Shown: positions 10,561 through 23,952, numbered from the stretch's first letter. The stretch is 64,000 bases of DNA from Paguma larvata (GCA_030068075.1 CM057826.1:69599312-69663311); one strand, 5' to 3'. The notes: generated by a model from the letters alone, not told the origin. A program made the numbers and translations.

Positions 10561-12300
10561 AATCACATGCTAAAGTACTTGTCATTTGTTCTTTTAACCA
10601 CCAACACTGTCCTAACCTTTTATGTCAGAAAACGATGTTCTTGCATAAGAACAGCATAGACACTAATGATAAATGTTTGTTTCTATGGGAATTTATTCAC
10701 ATGAAATTAGTTTATATGGTTTTTTTGAATGAAAACAAAGCCAAGATACAAATGCTTTGTTTTTATAGTGGAGTTGACCATGGGAATAATACTTATAACT
10801 CTCTTTTGGAGAGGAAGTAACTATTGGCTGTAGTTCAAGTCACGAACCGTTACACTGAGTAAAGGAACTGCAGAGTATTAACTTACAGCCATTTCATTCC
10901 ATGGGAGACACGGAGTAAAAGGGGACTTTTCTACTTACTGCGAGGCTTTGAACTACTTTGGACACACTTTGCATTCTTTAGTTAATTATATATTAGCAAA
11001 GCCACTAGAAGGAAAGCATATTGGTTGTGAATGACAACTGTTGATAAATAACCTCTCCATATTTAGCAGAATCAGGAAGGAGGCATCCCTAACCATCTGG
11101 GGGTTCATCAGTTGAGGGACATTTAAAAAAATTACTTGCCACAGTATATAATTTTAGGTTAAAACTCTGTAAAATAAATTATCATAAAGTAAAGAGATAA
11201 ATTATAGCATATTCAATCTTGAATATATTTTAATGTTATAGCAATGAACATGTTCCAGGAAAAGTTTCCATTTCCGCTGTTGCTTGATTTTTACACTCCT
11301 ATTGGTTAAATTAATCTTCAAATTATTGATTACCACGTAACATTGTGAATTGGTCTTCTATAGCATGAATCTAACTAGCATGTTTGTTTTATCATTAATC
11401 TTGTTGGTCATTATATCATTTACTGTTCATTATAGCAAGAGATAAATTGCACAAATGCTTAATATTGTTAGTTCAGCTTGGCTGCTTTCTTTAGTGACAC
11501 TAATTCTACAGAGCATTTGGGCAAAATCAATGTCTTATGCACCATTTATATTAAATTATGCTTGTTATATGATTGAATCAACACTACATAGAGTTTTCTC
11601 AAGTTAATTGATCAACTCCTACGAAAAAAAATTAATATGATACATCAAACTTATGGAGTTGTCATCTGGAAAGAATATAATAAACACCAGTGCTGAAAGA
11701 AAACCAGTATTCCTCTTAGAGTACTGAACTCCTCAACCTTAATCAAATGGCTAGCTAAAAGTATTAGCAGAGAGATTGCAAATGTAGATTTAATGGGAGA
11801 TAATTCCTTCTTTTCTGGAAAGAGTTAATGTATTTGTGTCAAGTGATGTAAGTGCACTTGTTAAAGCATTTCAGTGTTGTTTGCTCCCCCTCCAGTTACC
11901 TGGCCCTACCCAGTTAACAAACGACAGAATTTGAAAAATCACTTAGGAGTTCTTTTTTCCTTTGCTAGTTCAAATGTCCATAATAGGAGACATTCCCTAA
12001 AGTCGATCTTAGCAAATATTCTATGAGAGGCTTTCTATGATTTAGCCAATTAACTTAATTTTTATATTGTTATAAAATACATTTCTTTCAAGAGAACACA
12101 ATGTCAGAGTATCCAACTGTGTTTGACTCTTACTAAGTTTTAAGATTATTAACATAAATTCATTAGAGTTCTGTGTGGATTAAGGGTGAGTATAAGAAAA
12201 TTAAAATACAAATTAATATTAAATCAATTTTTTTCAAACCTAATTCTAGCATTTTTTGTCAACTTGAGATTTGAAAAGATTGAGCCATGGTAAATGGAAA
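10561..12300. other. Repeat-poor AT-rich DNA, possibly conserved non-coding
   Basis: No transposon was recognised for about 1.7 kb. The part from 11,430 to 12,290 is rich in homeodomain-type TAAT cores and lacks low-complexity decay. No exon-like structure was accepted: the donor-like GTAAGT near 11847 and GTGAGT near 12186 have no open frame in front of them. Confidence 0.3.
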
Positions 12301-12325
12301 CACGCACACAAATGCACACAAACCA

Positions 12326-12372
<47 letters not shown>

Positions 12373-12415
12373 TGAGCAAACCACCATTATATATTATATA
12401 TATATATATATATAA
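12301..12415. repeat. Composite CA / (TG)n / (AT)n microsatellite
   Basis: Interrupted CA repeats (12301-12326) are followed directly by (TG)n at about 12329-12372, then an (AT)n run at about 12392-12413. 'caaaccacc' occurs both before the TG tract and between the TG and AT tracts. Confidence 0.95.
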
Positions 12416-13489
12416 AACAACTTTTGCCTCATATAGGCAAGCATTATATAAGTAAGTGTAAGGAAGAATATGTAAATCCTATATGTCTGTATGTGAATTA
12501 AAGAAAAAAAATAATTATATGGAAAGTATTTTACTTTGTTTAGCTACAATGGTAAGTTTAATCATCTGGGTGCATTTAAAGTAACTAATAAATAAGAGAA
12601 GAAATGAAAACATTTAACATAAATAATTAGTGGCATCCAGCTAACTACCTGATACTTCACCAAGGAAATGAGTATACAACTGGAGGAAAAAACATGTTGG
12701 TCTACTTTAACTAGGTTTTGTAAAGATGATGAAAATATGAATACCTTTGAGCAATATTCTATTTATCTATATTTAAAGATATAGTGGCCTGACACTATGT
12801 ATTAATTTAGCAAAGTTTAGTATGGGTCTCCCTTTCAGTTCTTTCCTCCACTCAATGGCATGTCATTTCATTGCTCTATCAAAGTACCCCTTTAGTGTTT
12901 AGCTATAATCCTTAGGAAAGGAGGCCCTTGATAATAAATTAGTCTTTTCAGTCTGCTCTAATTAACATCTAGTTAAAAAGTGTATGAAGTTTTTTCTCAA
13001 CACACAACAAGGATATTATGCCCTCAATTTTTCTTTTAAAGGTGAATGACAGATTAGCATCTGTTGAGTGAAAACATAATTCCAAAGTATGTTTCTCCTG
13101 ACTGTGTTTTTGGAACTTCAATGGGATTGCATTTCTGAAGGATATTAATTACAACCATTTTAAGTATCAGAGCCAGTCAAGAAAATATTTTGAATTTTTT
13201 ATATATTAAAAATAAAAACAAAATATTTACCATGATAATATTATATCCTATATTATCAGTTACTTCAATAAAAATGAAATAGACATAATCCTTATAATTT
13301 TAGTTTATGTATTCAAATTTAGATTAGGCAATATGAGTTTATTTTAAAAGCACATTTCAAGTGTAAGATATTGTAATCATTTAAATTATATTGCCTACAC
13401 ACTTAAACATTAGAATTATGTATAATAAGATGTACTTTAAAATTCTATAAATAGAGCTAATATATTTACTACAAGAATCAATAAAGAGA
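12416..13489. other. Unique AT-rich DNA
   Basis: Nothing recognised. Confidence 0.45.
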
Positions 13490-15420
13490 TGAAATAACTG
13501 TCGTCTGAATACTATAAAACATTGATGAAAGTAATTGAAGATGACACAAATAAATAGAAAGACATTCCATGCTCATGGATGGGAGGAACAAATATTAAAA
13601 TGTCTATACTACTCAAAGCAGTCTACACATTTAATGCAACCTCTATCAAAATACCAACAAGATTTTTCACAGAATTTGAATAAAGAATCACAAAATTTGT
13701 ATGGAATCACAAAGGACCCTGAAGAGTCAAAGCAGTATTGAAAAAGAAAGACAAAACTGGACGTATCACAGTTCCAGACTTCAAGTACATTACAGAGCTG
13801 TAGTGATCAAAACAGCATGGCACTGACCAGAAATAGGCACATAGATCAATGGGACAGAATAGAAAACCCCAAAAATAAGCCCACAATTAAAAGATCAGTT
13901 TGTCTTTGATACAGCAGGAAAGAATATCCAATAGGAAAAAGACAGTCTCTTCAACACATGGTGTTAGGAAAACTGGTCAGCTGTATACAAAAGAATAAAA
14001 CTGGACTATTTTCTTTCACCATACACAAAAATAAATTCAAAATAGATTAAAGACATAAATGTGAAACCTGAAACCATAAAAATCCTAGAAGAGATCATAG
14101 GCAGTAATTTCTCTGACATTGGCAGTAATAACATTTTTCTAGATATGTCTCCCTATGCAAGAGAAATAAAACCAAAAATAAACTGTTGGGACTACATCAA
14201 AATAAAAAGTTTCTGCACAGCAAAGGAAACAAACAAAACTAAAAGACAACCTACTGAATGGGAGAAGATATTTGCAAATGACATATTTGATAAAGAGTTA
14301 GTATCCAAAACATATAAAGAACAGATACAACTCGACACCCTAAAATCAAGTAACCCATTTAAAAAATGGGCAGAAGATATAAGCAGACATTTCTCCAAAG
14401 AAGGCATCCAGATGACTAACAGACACATGAAAAGGATGCTCAGGGGCACCTGCTAGCTCATTCCGTTAAGCATCTGACTCTTGATTTCAGCTCAGGTTAT
14501 GCATGACCTCATGGTTTGTGAGATTGAGCCCCATGTTGGACTGCATGCTGACAGCACCAAGCCTGCCCTCTCTCCCTCTCTCTCTTTCCCTCCCTTCTTC
14601 TATCTCTCTCTCTCTCAAAATAAATAAACATAAAAAAAATGATGCTCAACATCACTCATCATCAGGCAAATGCAAATCAAAACTACATTGAGAGATCACC
14701 TCACAGATGTCAGTAAGGCTAAAATCCACAACATAAGAACAACAGGTATTGGCAAGAATGTGGATAAAAAGATACCCTGGTGTATTGTTGGTAAGGATGC
14801 AAACTGTTGCGGCCATGCTGGAAAACATAATGGATGTTCCTGAAAAAGTTAAAAATAGAAAACCCTAATATCCCATAATTGCTCTACTGGGTATTTACCC
14901 CTGAAATATAAACACACAGATTCAAAGGGATACATGCATGTATTGGAGCATTTCTTACAATAGGCAAATTATGGAAGCAACCCAAGTGTCCATCAATAGA
15001 TGAACGGATAAAGAAGGAGTGGTTTATATATATTAGAGTATTATTCAGTCATAAAAAATGAAATCTAGTCATTTGCAACACTAGGAATGGAGCTAGAGAG
15101 TGTAAAGCTAATGAAATAGCTTTAAAAAATACCATATGATTTCACTCATATGAGGAATTTATGAAATAAAACAAATAAGCAAGGGAAAAAAAAAAGAGTG
15201 ACAAACCAAGAAACAGACTCTTAACTATGGAGAAGAAACCGGTTACTGGAGAGGAGGGAGGCAGAGTGGGGTGTGGGGGGGAAATAGGTGACAGAGTTTA
15301 AAAATCCATTTATCACAATGACCTCTGAGTAATGTATGGAATTGTTGAATTACTCTATTGTACACCTGAAACTTATACTGTATACTAACAATATTGAAAT
15401 TTAAAAATGTAAAAAAAAAA
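13490..15420 (+). mobile_element. 5'-truncated LINE-1 (ORF2 3' half and 3' UTR), interrupted by a SINE
   Basis: The text follows the second half of L1 ORF2 in sense: 'cattccatgctcatggatggg', 'ttcacagaatt', 'agacttcaagta', 'accagaaataggcacatagatca'. A readable piece at 14061-14442 contains [25 protein letters not shown] and [21 protein letters not shown] at 14443-14640 splits it. The L1 then continues with 'catcactcatcatcaggcaaatgcaaatcaaaactaca' (as separate short matches), the 3' UTR and an A-run at about 15411-15420. Frameshifts and stops are present, so it is inactive. Confidence 0.93.
14443..14640 (+). mobile_element. SINEC inserted in the L1
   Basis: A complete SINE: head GGGGCACCTGCTAGCTCA, B-box-like 'gagattgagcccc', a CT-rich 3' part and tail 'aaaataaataaacataaaa'. 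GATGCTCA is duplicated at 14435-14442 and 14641-14648, so this insertion is younger than the L1. Confidence 0.95.
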
Positions 15421-15970
15421 GTATTCATATAATAAAAACTACAGTAGATAGAAGGAAGAAATAATTGACCGAAATACCTCTGTAACTGTAAAATTAGTAA
15501 CTGATAATTGAAGATGTAAATTGGAATTGCTGCCAACACTATAAAAAACGTTATGATGAATAAATGGTACCTGTATACAATTTTTAGTATAAAATATTGA
15601 TATTCCTATTTATATGGTAATATGTTGGCATGGAATTTCATAGACTGTTTACTCTTACTCCTCATAAAGGTTTATTGCAGAAAGTAGAGATACCATAACA
15701 TTTTACTTTTATAGTGTCTATAACCAGTCGTACCTGATTCATAGAAATTGTAAGGTGATAGAGTAAATTAGATCATTAAGGACCCAAATATGTTTTATCC
15801 CTGTAATTTTCTGATTGTTATAAGTTAAGTAAATTTATTCTAAATGGCATTTTTTTTCTTTTAGCATAGTTACATTCTGAAGCAAGGATTAATTACGTGA
15901 TGGATATCCATCTTTGTGTGTGTCTTTACAAAATTGAAATGAGATAAACAACATGCTTGCAAAATGCTTG
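15421..15970. other. Unique AT-rich DNA
   Basis: Nothing recognised. Confidence 0.45.
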
Positions 15971-15977
15971 CATGGCC

Positions 15978-16178
15978 TTTTTTATGTTTATTATTTTTGA
16001 AAGAGAGAGAATACAAGTTGGGGAGGAGCAGAGAGAGAGGGAGACCCAGAATCCAAAGCAGGCTAAAGGTTCTGAGCTGTCAGCACAGAGCCTGACGTGG
16101 GACCCAAACCCTTGAACCATGAGATGATGACCTGAGCCAAAGTCAGATGCGTAACCAACTGAACCACCCAGGTGCCCC
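15978..16178 (-). mobile_element. SINEC
   Basis: Antisense full-length copy: 'atgtttattatttttgaaag', a GA-rich tract, 'gagctgtcagcacagagcc' and the terminal 'gaaccacccaggtgcccc'. 'gcatggccttttt' and 'gaatgcccttttt' look like a diverged target duplication. Confidence 0.95.
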
Positions 16179-16959
16179 TTGAATGCCCTTTTTTTTTTTT
16201 TAAATCTTTTATCTGGGTATTTTATACCACATAGACACAATGATATGAGACAGCATTTCATGTAGACTGGCATCTATATTTATATAGATTGGTAATTTAG
16301 GGGTTTGTTTTAGGGTATAAGAAAAAATATTGGCTTTACCATTTAATGTATTTTTTTTTTTTTTGTCCTTATGGGAAATTTGGAAAAACGTGGCTGGAAC
16401 TGGTGAGGACTCCATAATACCATCAGGAATCTAGGGTCCTTTGAAATTTTAATCACTTAATCTTTACTTGTGAAAAATTGACTTAGTTCCAAGAACTTCT
16501 GGACATTAAATTTCCCACTGCTGGACATTAAGTCAGTTTTTCTGACCGGAAGGACAGAGAATAAACATTCCACACCATGCATTGCATCATCCTCCATTCC
16601 TTCACTCATACATTTTAAGGAGATTTCATCAAAGGTACAGTCAACAACTTCCATTTATATCCCATCAACTAGAATCATGTAATATGAGTACTACAATCTG
16701 CAAGGGAAATTGTAAAATGCAAGTTTATTCTCCTTGATGAGATTAGGATTATTTTCGTAGGTGATAGGAAAAAAATGGATACTGGTTATGGAAATTTCAG
16801 TCTTTGCCTTGGTCTGTGCTACAATTTTACAGAATAACTTTATTATTAATGTTACTATATTTGAATCATTTTCAGAGTCCACTCTGTCCAGAAGCTAGGT
16901 AACATCTGAGAGATGGCCTCTGAATAGAAGTGTTTTATCGACTAAAATCAATATGAAAA
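16179..16959. other. Unique DNA with a protein-like minus-strand open stretch
   Basis: No repeat was recognised apart from T-runs at about 16190-16202 and 16351-16364. On the minus strand 16654-16457 is open for 65 codons with balanced composition. No family was recognised and good splice sites are absent; see findings. Confidence 0.3.
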
Positions 16960-17125
16960 TTAGTAGGGCAGAGGATTTCGATTCATTATTTGCTCTCTTT
17001 CCCAGATGTGTGAATTTAGGGAAATAACCTGATTGAAGTTGCCTCAGTGACTGTATACTTTTGTTGAGTGAATTAAATAATCTTTATAATGAATATGGCA
17101 TATGGTGGTAGTCAGTAATTGTTAC
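16960..17125 (+). mobile_element. MIR SINE remnant
   Basis: Parts of the MIR order are visible: 'gtgaatttagggaaataacc', 'gttgcctcagtgactgtat', 'gttgagtgaattaaataatc', 'ggtggtagtcagtaattgtta'. Heavily diverged. Confidence 0.5.
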
Positions 17126-17190
17126 TTTCCTCCTCTCACCTATCTTGTATTCATTTTATGAATAGGACATTTAAAATCTTTCCTTCTGTA

Positions 17191-17421
17191 GGGGGCGCCT
17201 GGGTGGCTCACTTGGGTAAGTGTCCGGCTTCAGCTCAGATAAAGGTCTCTTGGTTGGTTTGAGCCCCACATCGGGCTCTGCACTTACAGCTCAGAGCCTG
17301 GAGCCTACTTCAAATTCTGTCTCCCTCTCTTTCTGCCCCTACCCCATTCACAGTCTCTCTCGCTCTCTCAAATATAAATAAACATTAAAACAATTATTTA
17401 AAAAATAAAAAATAAATAAAG
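17191..17421 (+). mobile_element. SINEC with 14-bp target duplications
   Basis: The head GGGGGCGCCTGGGTGGCTC is followed by 'gtttgagccccacatcgggc', 'cagagcctggagcctac', a CT tract and an A-rich (AAAT)n tail. TCTTTCCTTCTGTA is exact at 17177-17190 and 17422-17435. Confidence 0.96.
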
Positions 17422-17435
17422 TCTTTCCTTCTGTA

Positions 17436-18455
17436 AATCAATAAGATTTTCAAAAACTCCATGAATGTCAAATCCTTACTACCTACAACACCATTATCAT
17501 TATCATAACAGTTTTCAAAATTATTAATAAATTAAATTTGAATAAAGGACTTGGAGTTGTACGTGTTTCAGTTTGCTTTTTTAGGAAGACATTTTAACTG
17601 ACAGAATCTTTTGAACTGAAAATTAATTTGCAAGATGTTTTAATACATAATTTTCTTTTCCCTGCAACTACTGCAGTCTTCATCGTTCCAAATTATCAGG
17701 TAGCTACTCTTTGTTATTATTGAATTTTGTTTGTTTTTGAAATTACTGTTTGGTCCTTTTTGAAATTTCCATATATCAGATCTCAACCAACACAGCTATT
17801 ATTAGTAATAAGTAGATCTTATGGTAACTTACTTAGGAAGAATATTACTTAAAAAAGTATAAAAAAACTAGACATATATGCCTAGGGACTCTTAATTTTA
17901 AGCCTCTCATACTTCTCACTCTTTGATAAATATATCAAAGATGTGTTTAAGGTTTCAGATATTTAATACTTTAAAGATAATGTTCCATAATTATATTTAA
18001 AATTAAGTAGAACTATTAGGCTTTTTCTAATTTTTTAAAAAATAACATTAAAATATGAAAGTATGTTTCATTTTGAAGCAAAAAGTAAAACAAAACAAAC
18101 AAAAAAACAAACACAAAAAGTGAGTATTTCTTTTCATCTCAAAACAAACCAGAAAGATTTTATGGTTAGTGATAATAATGAATATAAATGATTTTTCCAG
18201 TAAAAATATTTTTGTTAAAAATTAAACGTAAAAATAATAAAATATCTGTCAGAAAATTGATTATCATAAAATTAAATAATTTTTCAATAAGCATAAAAAT
18301 ATTGAACACATAAGACATAAATGCTTGCCTATTTTTTGAATATATCATTTGATACTCAACCAAGTAGGACAAAGGAGGAGATATTCTGAAATAAACGTGA
18401 AACATACATGTTTGAATATCTTGGCTTTTCCCTACGGAGGTCGCAATTGTTTCAG
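17436..18455. other. Unique AT-rich DNA
   Basis: Nothing recognised. The A-rich stretch around 18085-18115 has a degenerate CAAA repeat. Confidence 0.45.
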
Positions 18456-18830
18456 CCTCACTTAATACTTATGTCTCCTTCTCTGTGATCTTTCATAAAC
18501 GCTCTGGATTATATGGTTTCATCAGCATACCATGCAAATCGTTATTTTAGAGTTTTTTTTTTTTTTTTTGAGGCCTTCTTACTGTCCTGCTCCAATTTCA
18601 AGAACTATTTTGAATACTGTCTTTTAGTGGAAGCCTCCCTGAATACTTCAGTCTTTGGGTATAACCTGCTCAGTCTTCATAGACTTTGCTACCTTATAAT
18701 GTTTTTCATCTGGTGTCTGTCTCTTCTCTGCAACTAAATCATAAACTCCTTACAGGCAGAAGTAATTTCGAATCCTCAAAGAATGGCACATGATTTATGC
18801 ATACTTATTATTCCTGATGACATAAAGAGC
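18456..18830 (+). mobile_element. Possible LINE-2 3' remnant
   Basis: Text such as 'gtggaagcctccctgaatac', 'ttataatgtttttcatctg' and 'cataaactccttacaggcag' resembles the L2 3' end. A T-run at about 18554-18570 interrupts it. Weak, because the typical final 'aataaatatttgttgaatgaa' is missing. Confidence 0.35.
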
Positions 18831-21729
18831 AGTTTCAGCAAAAAACAAAACTATGAACTAACTCTGCAAGGGAGAAGCAGAACTGCAGAGGACAGATAAT
18901 ATTTAAATGGATGATGAAAAATAAAAGGAAAAAAAAAAAAACCCTGATATTTACATCAACATTGCTTCAAAGATGATTCATATAAGGAAGACAGAACATA
19001 AGTACATTGACTCTAGCCATTCATGAAAACAAAGACTCTTTCAGATTCTTTGAACTCAAAACAATGAAATGAGACTTAGAATCCATAAGAGGTACCAGAC
19101 TCCATATCTTCGTAGTTTGGTTTACTTGAAAGATGCTCTCTGAGATTATATTCGATGTAAGCAGTTAAGATGATTCCTTTCACAGGAAAGACCAGCATTC
19201 TGGAACATTGTTTTGTCACAACACATAAAACAGGAAACTTATTGGCTATGTAAATTCATATTGGTATATTTTTACCCCAGATGGACCGAATTAGCAGAAA
19301 GTAATAAGCAAATCTGCTACATCATCAGAAACTTTCTGATCTTTTCTCATTTTTATTTATCCAGCATCTCGGCAAGTGTAGCTGGAATGTTTGTCATATT
19401 TTATTTTATTTATTTTTTTAATTTTATAATAGTTTATTTTTGTCATATTTTAAAAAAGAAGAAGAAAAGAAAGAAAAGAAAAAAAGACATCATTTAATAA
19501 AAATATCCACTCAAACAGTTGAAACAGAGAAAGCTATCTATAGAATTCCTATGTCAAACTACCTTTATTTTTTTTCCCTAATATTCAAAAAGGAAATAAG
19601 TGACAATGATGAGTTTTTCCTTTAGAAGTTTGGACTTTAGTAATTGATAAGAATTTTTTTCACAAAAATTTCTGAGTTTTTTGATGTTATTTGTAAGACC
19701 AATGGGAGATATTCATGGACAGAGAGCCATGTGCAGTTGCTTAAGGCCTCTTTGAGAAACTGTAAGTTCCCCTCTGTTCATGTAATATTTATGACCATAA
19801 TTTGGTGAAGGAAGGAGAAAAATCCAGACTTCATCTTTCTGGTTTTTCTCGTTTAATTTTGATTTTGAGCAATTGATTCAGTCAGTTCCAGGCAACAGGT
19901 AAGGTAAGATACCTTTTTTCTAAATCCCATGATATTCATAGAATTTAGTTTAAGTTATCATAAATAGAAATGATTTTTTCATTGGTTTAATATTTTCTTC
20001 TCAACATATATCACATCTTAATGTTTAAATACTTATTTTCTTATGGTGAAATCACATCTGTTATGCTTTTTACTGAAATCTTCTCTTGCTTCTCTAACAG
20101 ATTAAACAATCTGGAGTATGAAAAATAAGTCTGCTAAAAAAATCATAGATTTGGTTTTCTTTATCTTGGTTTACAATGCTACAAAATGATCAAAGGGAAA
20201 AAAAACAAGAAAAAGTTGATTATGGGTTCTCTAAAATCAGACTATTTCCATTAATTTTTATCTAGAATACATATTAACCCCCAAACTGAAATTTCTTATC
20301 ATAGTGATAGTTATTCTTTGTTATTTTTGTACTTGGCAAATAGTGATCAAAATACAAAATGCGTCTTTTTGCATTTTTAAAAAATTTCCATGCTTTTTTT
20401 CATAAACTTCTTAATATTTTAACAGTGCATATACAAATAATTGACATACTGTCAAGTATGAATGTCAGCACAAAGAGTCCTTAAATCGGCTAAGTATTAA
20501 AGACATCATATTTTTTTGCCCACTCTTTCAGAGCTACTTCCCATTCTTTATTTATTTCCCTTAACTATTTTATCTCATTCAGCAGCCATCAGACTTAAAG
20601 TTCTTCAACTTTCTTCTTTCTTTTTCTGTAGAGTGGGAAACAACGGAAGCCAAGTCTGCATCACTGAAATTTTATCAGATTGGTCTGCGTCTTATTTTCT
20701 GATGTGGTCACACAGAAGAAAACCACTTTTTGTACAAAAGTTCTTTAGCTTTTAAATACCTGTGAATGTTCCTTTTGATTTTGAATGATTAAAGTATTAA
20801 TCTAGATATCTAGGTATATGACTTCCTCCTTAATCCTCACCTAGATCTTGTAGACATTTTCGATATAAAACTTAAATATTTTATTCACTCTAAAACAATA
20901 TATTCTATTCTTTATTGGAAAACATATCACCTTTCATTTTTTTTTTTGGTTTTGCATTTTCTATTAGTTGGACTCTAAAATTGCTAATATGGCACTTAAA
21001 ATCTGTATTTTCCATAATTAATACATTTATATTGCTGTTTATTTCATCTGTATTTTTAAATGTTTTCAACATGTGTCAGAGATTTTTATTGGATTTATTT
21101 TAACAATTATACTTCTATTTTCCAAAGTCTGTTTCTTAGTCTTTAAATAGACTTTTCTTCTATCATCCTTTTCATCTTCTCAAAATTACACTGAGCTTAT
21201 ATACCAGTGTTTTTAAAGTTCTCTTCTTAAAGGTCTTGTTTCATCAACCATCAAGGGCTTTTTTTCTTATTTACAATTTTTCTCTTTCATTAATACATGT
21301 TTCCCTGAAGTGTGGTGATTCTTGTTGGACCATTAAGAATATGGGATCTTGCCAGAGGAGTTAAGAATGAAGAATTATATTGACTTTTCTAGGTGGGTTG
21401 TGGGGATTTCCTCAGCTGATTTTTCACATTGGTTTGATTCCCGTTAGGATTCCCTCAGGAGTGGGAAGCCAACTAGTTGCTCTTATGGAGTGGAGAAAGA
21501 CTGCACATGTGGACTGTTATGTTGTGAACAGAAAGGCAGTCAAGTCATAGAACAATTTCAAAAATTAAGTTGGTATGGAAAAAGATTTACATTTTTGTGT
21601 TTATTTGGTAGGAGTGAGGCTCAGAAGATAACCGAGAAATTCATCACTGAAGATGGTTTATAAAACATGATTAATGAATGCTGTGGGTTGCCTTAAAGCA
21701 GTAGAAGTATACCGATAAATATTAAGATT
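18831..21729. other. Unique AT-rich DNA, about 2.9 kb
   Basis: No gene or transposon recognised apart from an A/T-rich block at 19391-19480 with a local duplication (see findings). A strong isolated donor-like CAG|GTAAGG near 19896 has no credible acceptor in front of it. Confidence 0.4.
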
Positions 21730-21743
21730 GAAATTTAAGATAG

Positions 21744-21991
21744 GGGGCACCTGGGTAGCTCAGTCAGTTAACAGACTCTTGGTTTCTGCTCAGATCAGGC
21801 TCTCACAATTGCAAGATCGAGCCCCATGTTGGGTTCTGCGCTAAGTCTGGAGCCTGGTTGAGATTTTCTCCCTCTGTTTCTGACCCTCCCCCACTCACAC
21901 ATCCTCTCTCTCTCTCTCTCTCTCTGTATCTCTTTCTCTCTCTCTTTCTCAAAATAAAAAAAAAAAATAAACTTTAAAAATCTTAGAAAAA
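21744..21991 (+). mobile_element. SINEC with 14-bp target duplications
   Basis: A head with 'ggcacctgggtagctcagtc', 'gatcgagccccatgttgggt', a long CT tract and the tail 'caaaataaaaaaaaaaaata'. GAAATTTAAGATAG is exact at 21730-21743 and 21992-22005. Confidence 0.96.
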
Positions 21992-22005
21992 GAAATTTAA
22001 GATAG

Positions 22006-23952
22006 AACCTAAACATATCTAATTTCAATAAAGACTGAATGAGAGGTGGTGAATGAATGCAGTCAGTATGTCTCCTTTTGGACAATAAATCATTCATACC
22101 TTTATTCTATCCTGTTTTTTGTGCATGGTACAGATTGCTTGCTAAATTATCCAAATTATACAGTCCTGAAACCCACACTTCACATTTTGTTTTCCTGATT
22201 TTCTGCTAGATAAAGCCAAGAGAATATTGCCTCATCTGGGCATTCTTTTGACTCTTCCATGTACATGTAGGTATGCATCAGGAATAAACTATAGGTTTTG
22301 AAATGTTTCACAGAGAAGCACCCTCTCTTAGGCGCAGAGGTAGTCTCCAAAAATAAACATTGGTTACCTAAGTACACCTTAAATGGTCATTTAGTTTAAT
22401 TTCTCACACCTTTGGGAACGCTAGGTGGTAATTGTTAGTAAAAGCTTATCATTCAGCTAGTTATCATGCACTACTTATATTAACCCAGATACTTCCTTAC
22501 AGAACAATAGCTTATCCAGTCCACCATCTTTTGGAAAAGAGTTTTAGTGACTTCTAAAGTTTCTGTAAATTTACTATTTAGTAGTTTAAGTGGCTGGAGT
22601 CACTAGACATAAGAAACATTATTTACCACTCCCTCTTTTCCTGTATTGTCAGCTTTAAAATAAAGCAGAATTAGATTTTTGCTATTTATTTAATTGTTAT
22701 TACAGAATCAATGACTTTACAAGTACTCAAAAGAAGAATGACTTATTTTGGATATGTATTATTTTTTATTTCCCTTAAATGACAATTAATCATCTCTCTC
22801 ACTTTCACTCCTTTTATGTTGTATTTTACCAGATTGAAAGATACTATACATCACTCAGAAAAGTGTACTTCTAGAAGTTTTCTTATGCATCAGTGATTTT
22901 AAAATTGGCAAGGGTTGTTGGGGGCCCCTGGTCATTTCTTGTTTGTACTCTCTCACACACTTGTGGAAAAAGAAACCTATAACCTCAAAATAAACACTAG
23001 CTTCAACTTTTATGTGTTTTCCCTTCTTCTCAGATTATCAGAGGCATGTTTTTGTTAACAAAACTAACAACAAAAATTCAAAATACTCTCTGGAATTGGT
23101 GCCACTTCCTCATTTTCTCCTGTTAATTAATTTATTAAAGAAACATTTCCATATGATTAAGTGTATGCTCATACATACTATTTGCTAGTCTGAGCATGAG
23201 TAACTGCTTCTCAATACTTGCTTTCCCTCTTCTCAATTTAGGGAGCAAAAGTCCTCATCAAAGTGTGCCTGGGGTTAAGATACAGTAATTTTACTTTGAA
23301 TGATACCTTTTGTTCTAGCAGCTGAGCTCCATTTACTCCTTCGCCTGCCAAAGACAGCATTTTTGTACCCTATCCATGACATACTTTTCTCTTTTTTCTT
23401 CTTCACTAACCTTTTTTCTTTTGTATGGGCTAAATTGGCCCCACATTCTAAGCATAATGAGTATGTACAGGTTGGCAGGCAAAAAAGAGTCATTTATCTA
23501 GAGGGCTGAGCCAGCTGCAAGGTACAGAGCTTTTATTTCATCTTGAGGAAATAAAACAAAAATACTAATATTATACTAATCTTCATGTTCACATGGGGAA
23601 ACATTTTAGGAATCTTTGGAAAATATGGAATAGATTAGGGACACCATTAAAACCACCAGCACACTGCACTGGTTGACACCTAGTATGTATTAGGATCCAA
23701 AAAAAAAATGAAGGGAGCTTGTTGGAATCTGTATCAAATAGAATATATTAAAGAAATTGGGCATTATGTGAAGATTTAGTTTGGATATATTCTTCTTCAG
23801 GAGCTGTGCTTTAAAAATTAAATTTGAAAATATATTAGAAGAATAGCTACATAATGATTAGAAATAAGTATCAGAACTAAGAAAATCTTATTGGAACGGT
23901 CTGTTTAGCTACCATAGTGACTTTTGTTTCTTTCTTTCAAAATGATGTTTTA
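22006..23952. other. Unique DNA, about 1.9 kb
   Basis: No gene or repeat recognised. Small open stretches on both strands have no supporting signals. Confidence 0.4.

Noticed and set aside
14061..14456. 131-codon open frame
   Set aside because: It is a piece of L1 ORF2 ending in a SINE; not an independent gene.
19800..19896. CAG|GTAAGG strong donor near 19896 with an open frame upstream
   Set aside because: No pyrimidine tract or convincing acceptor in front of it.
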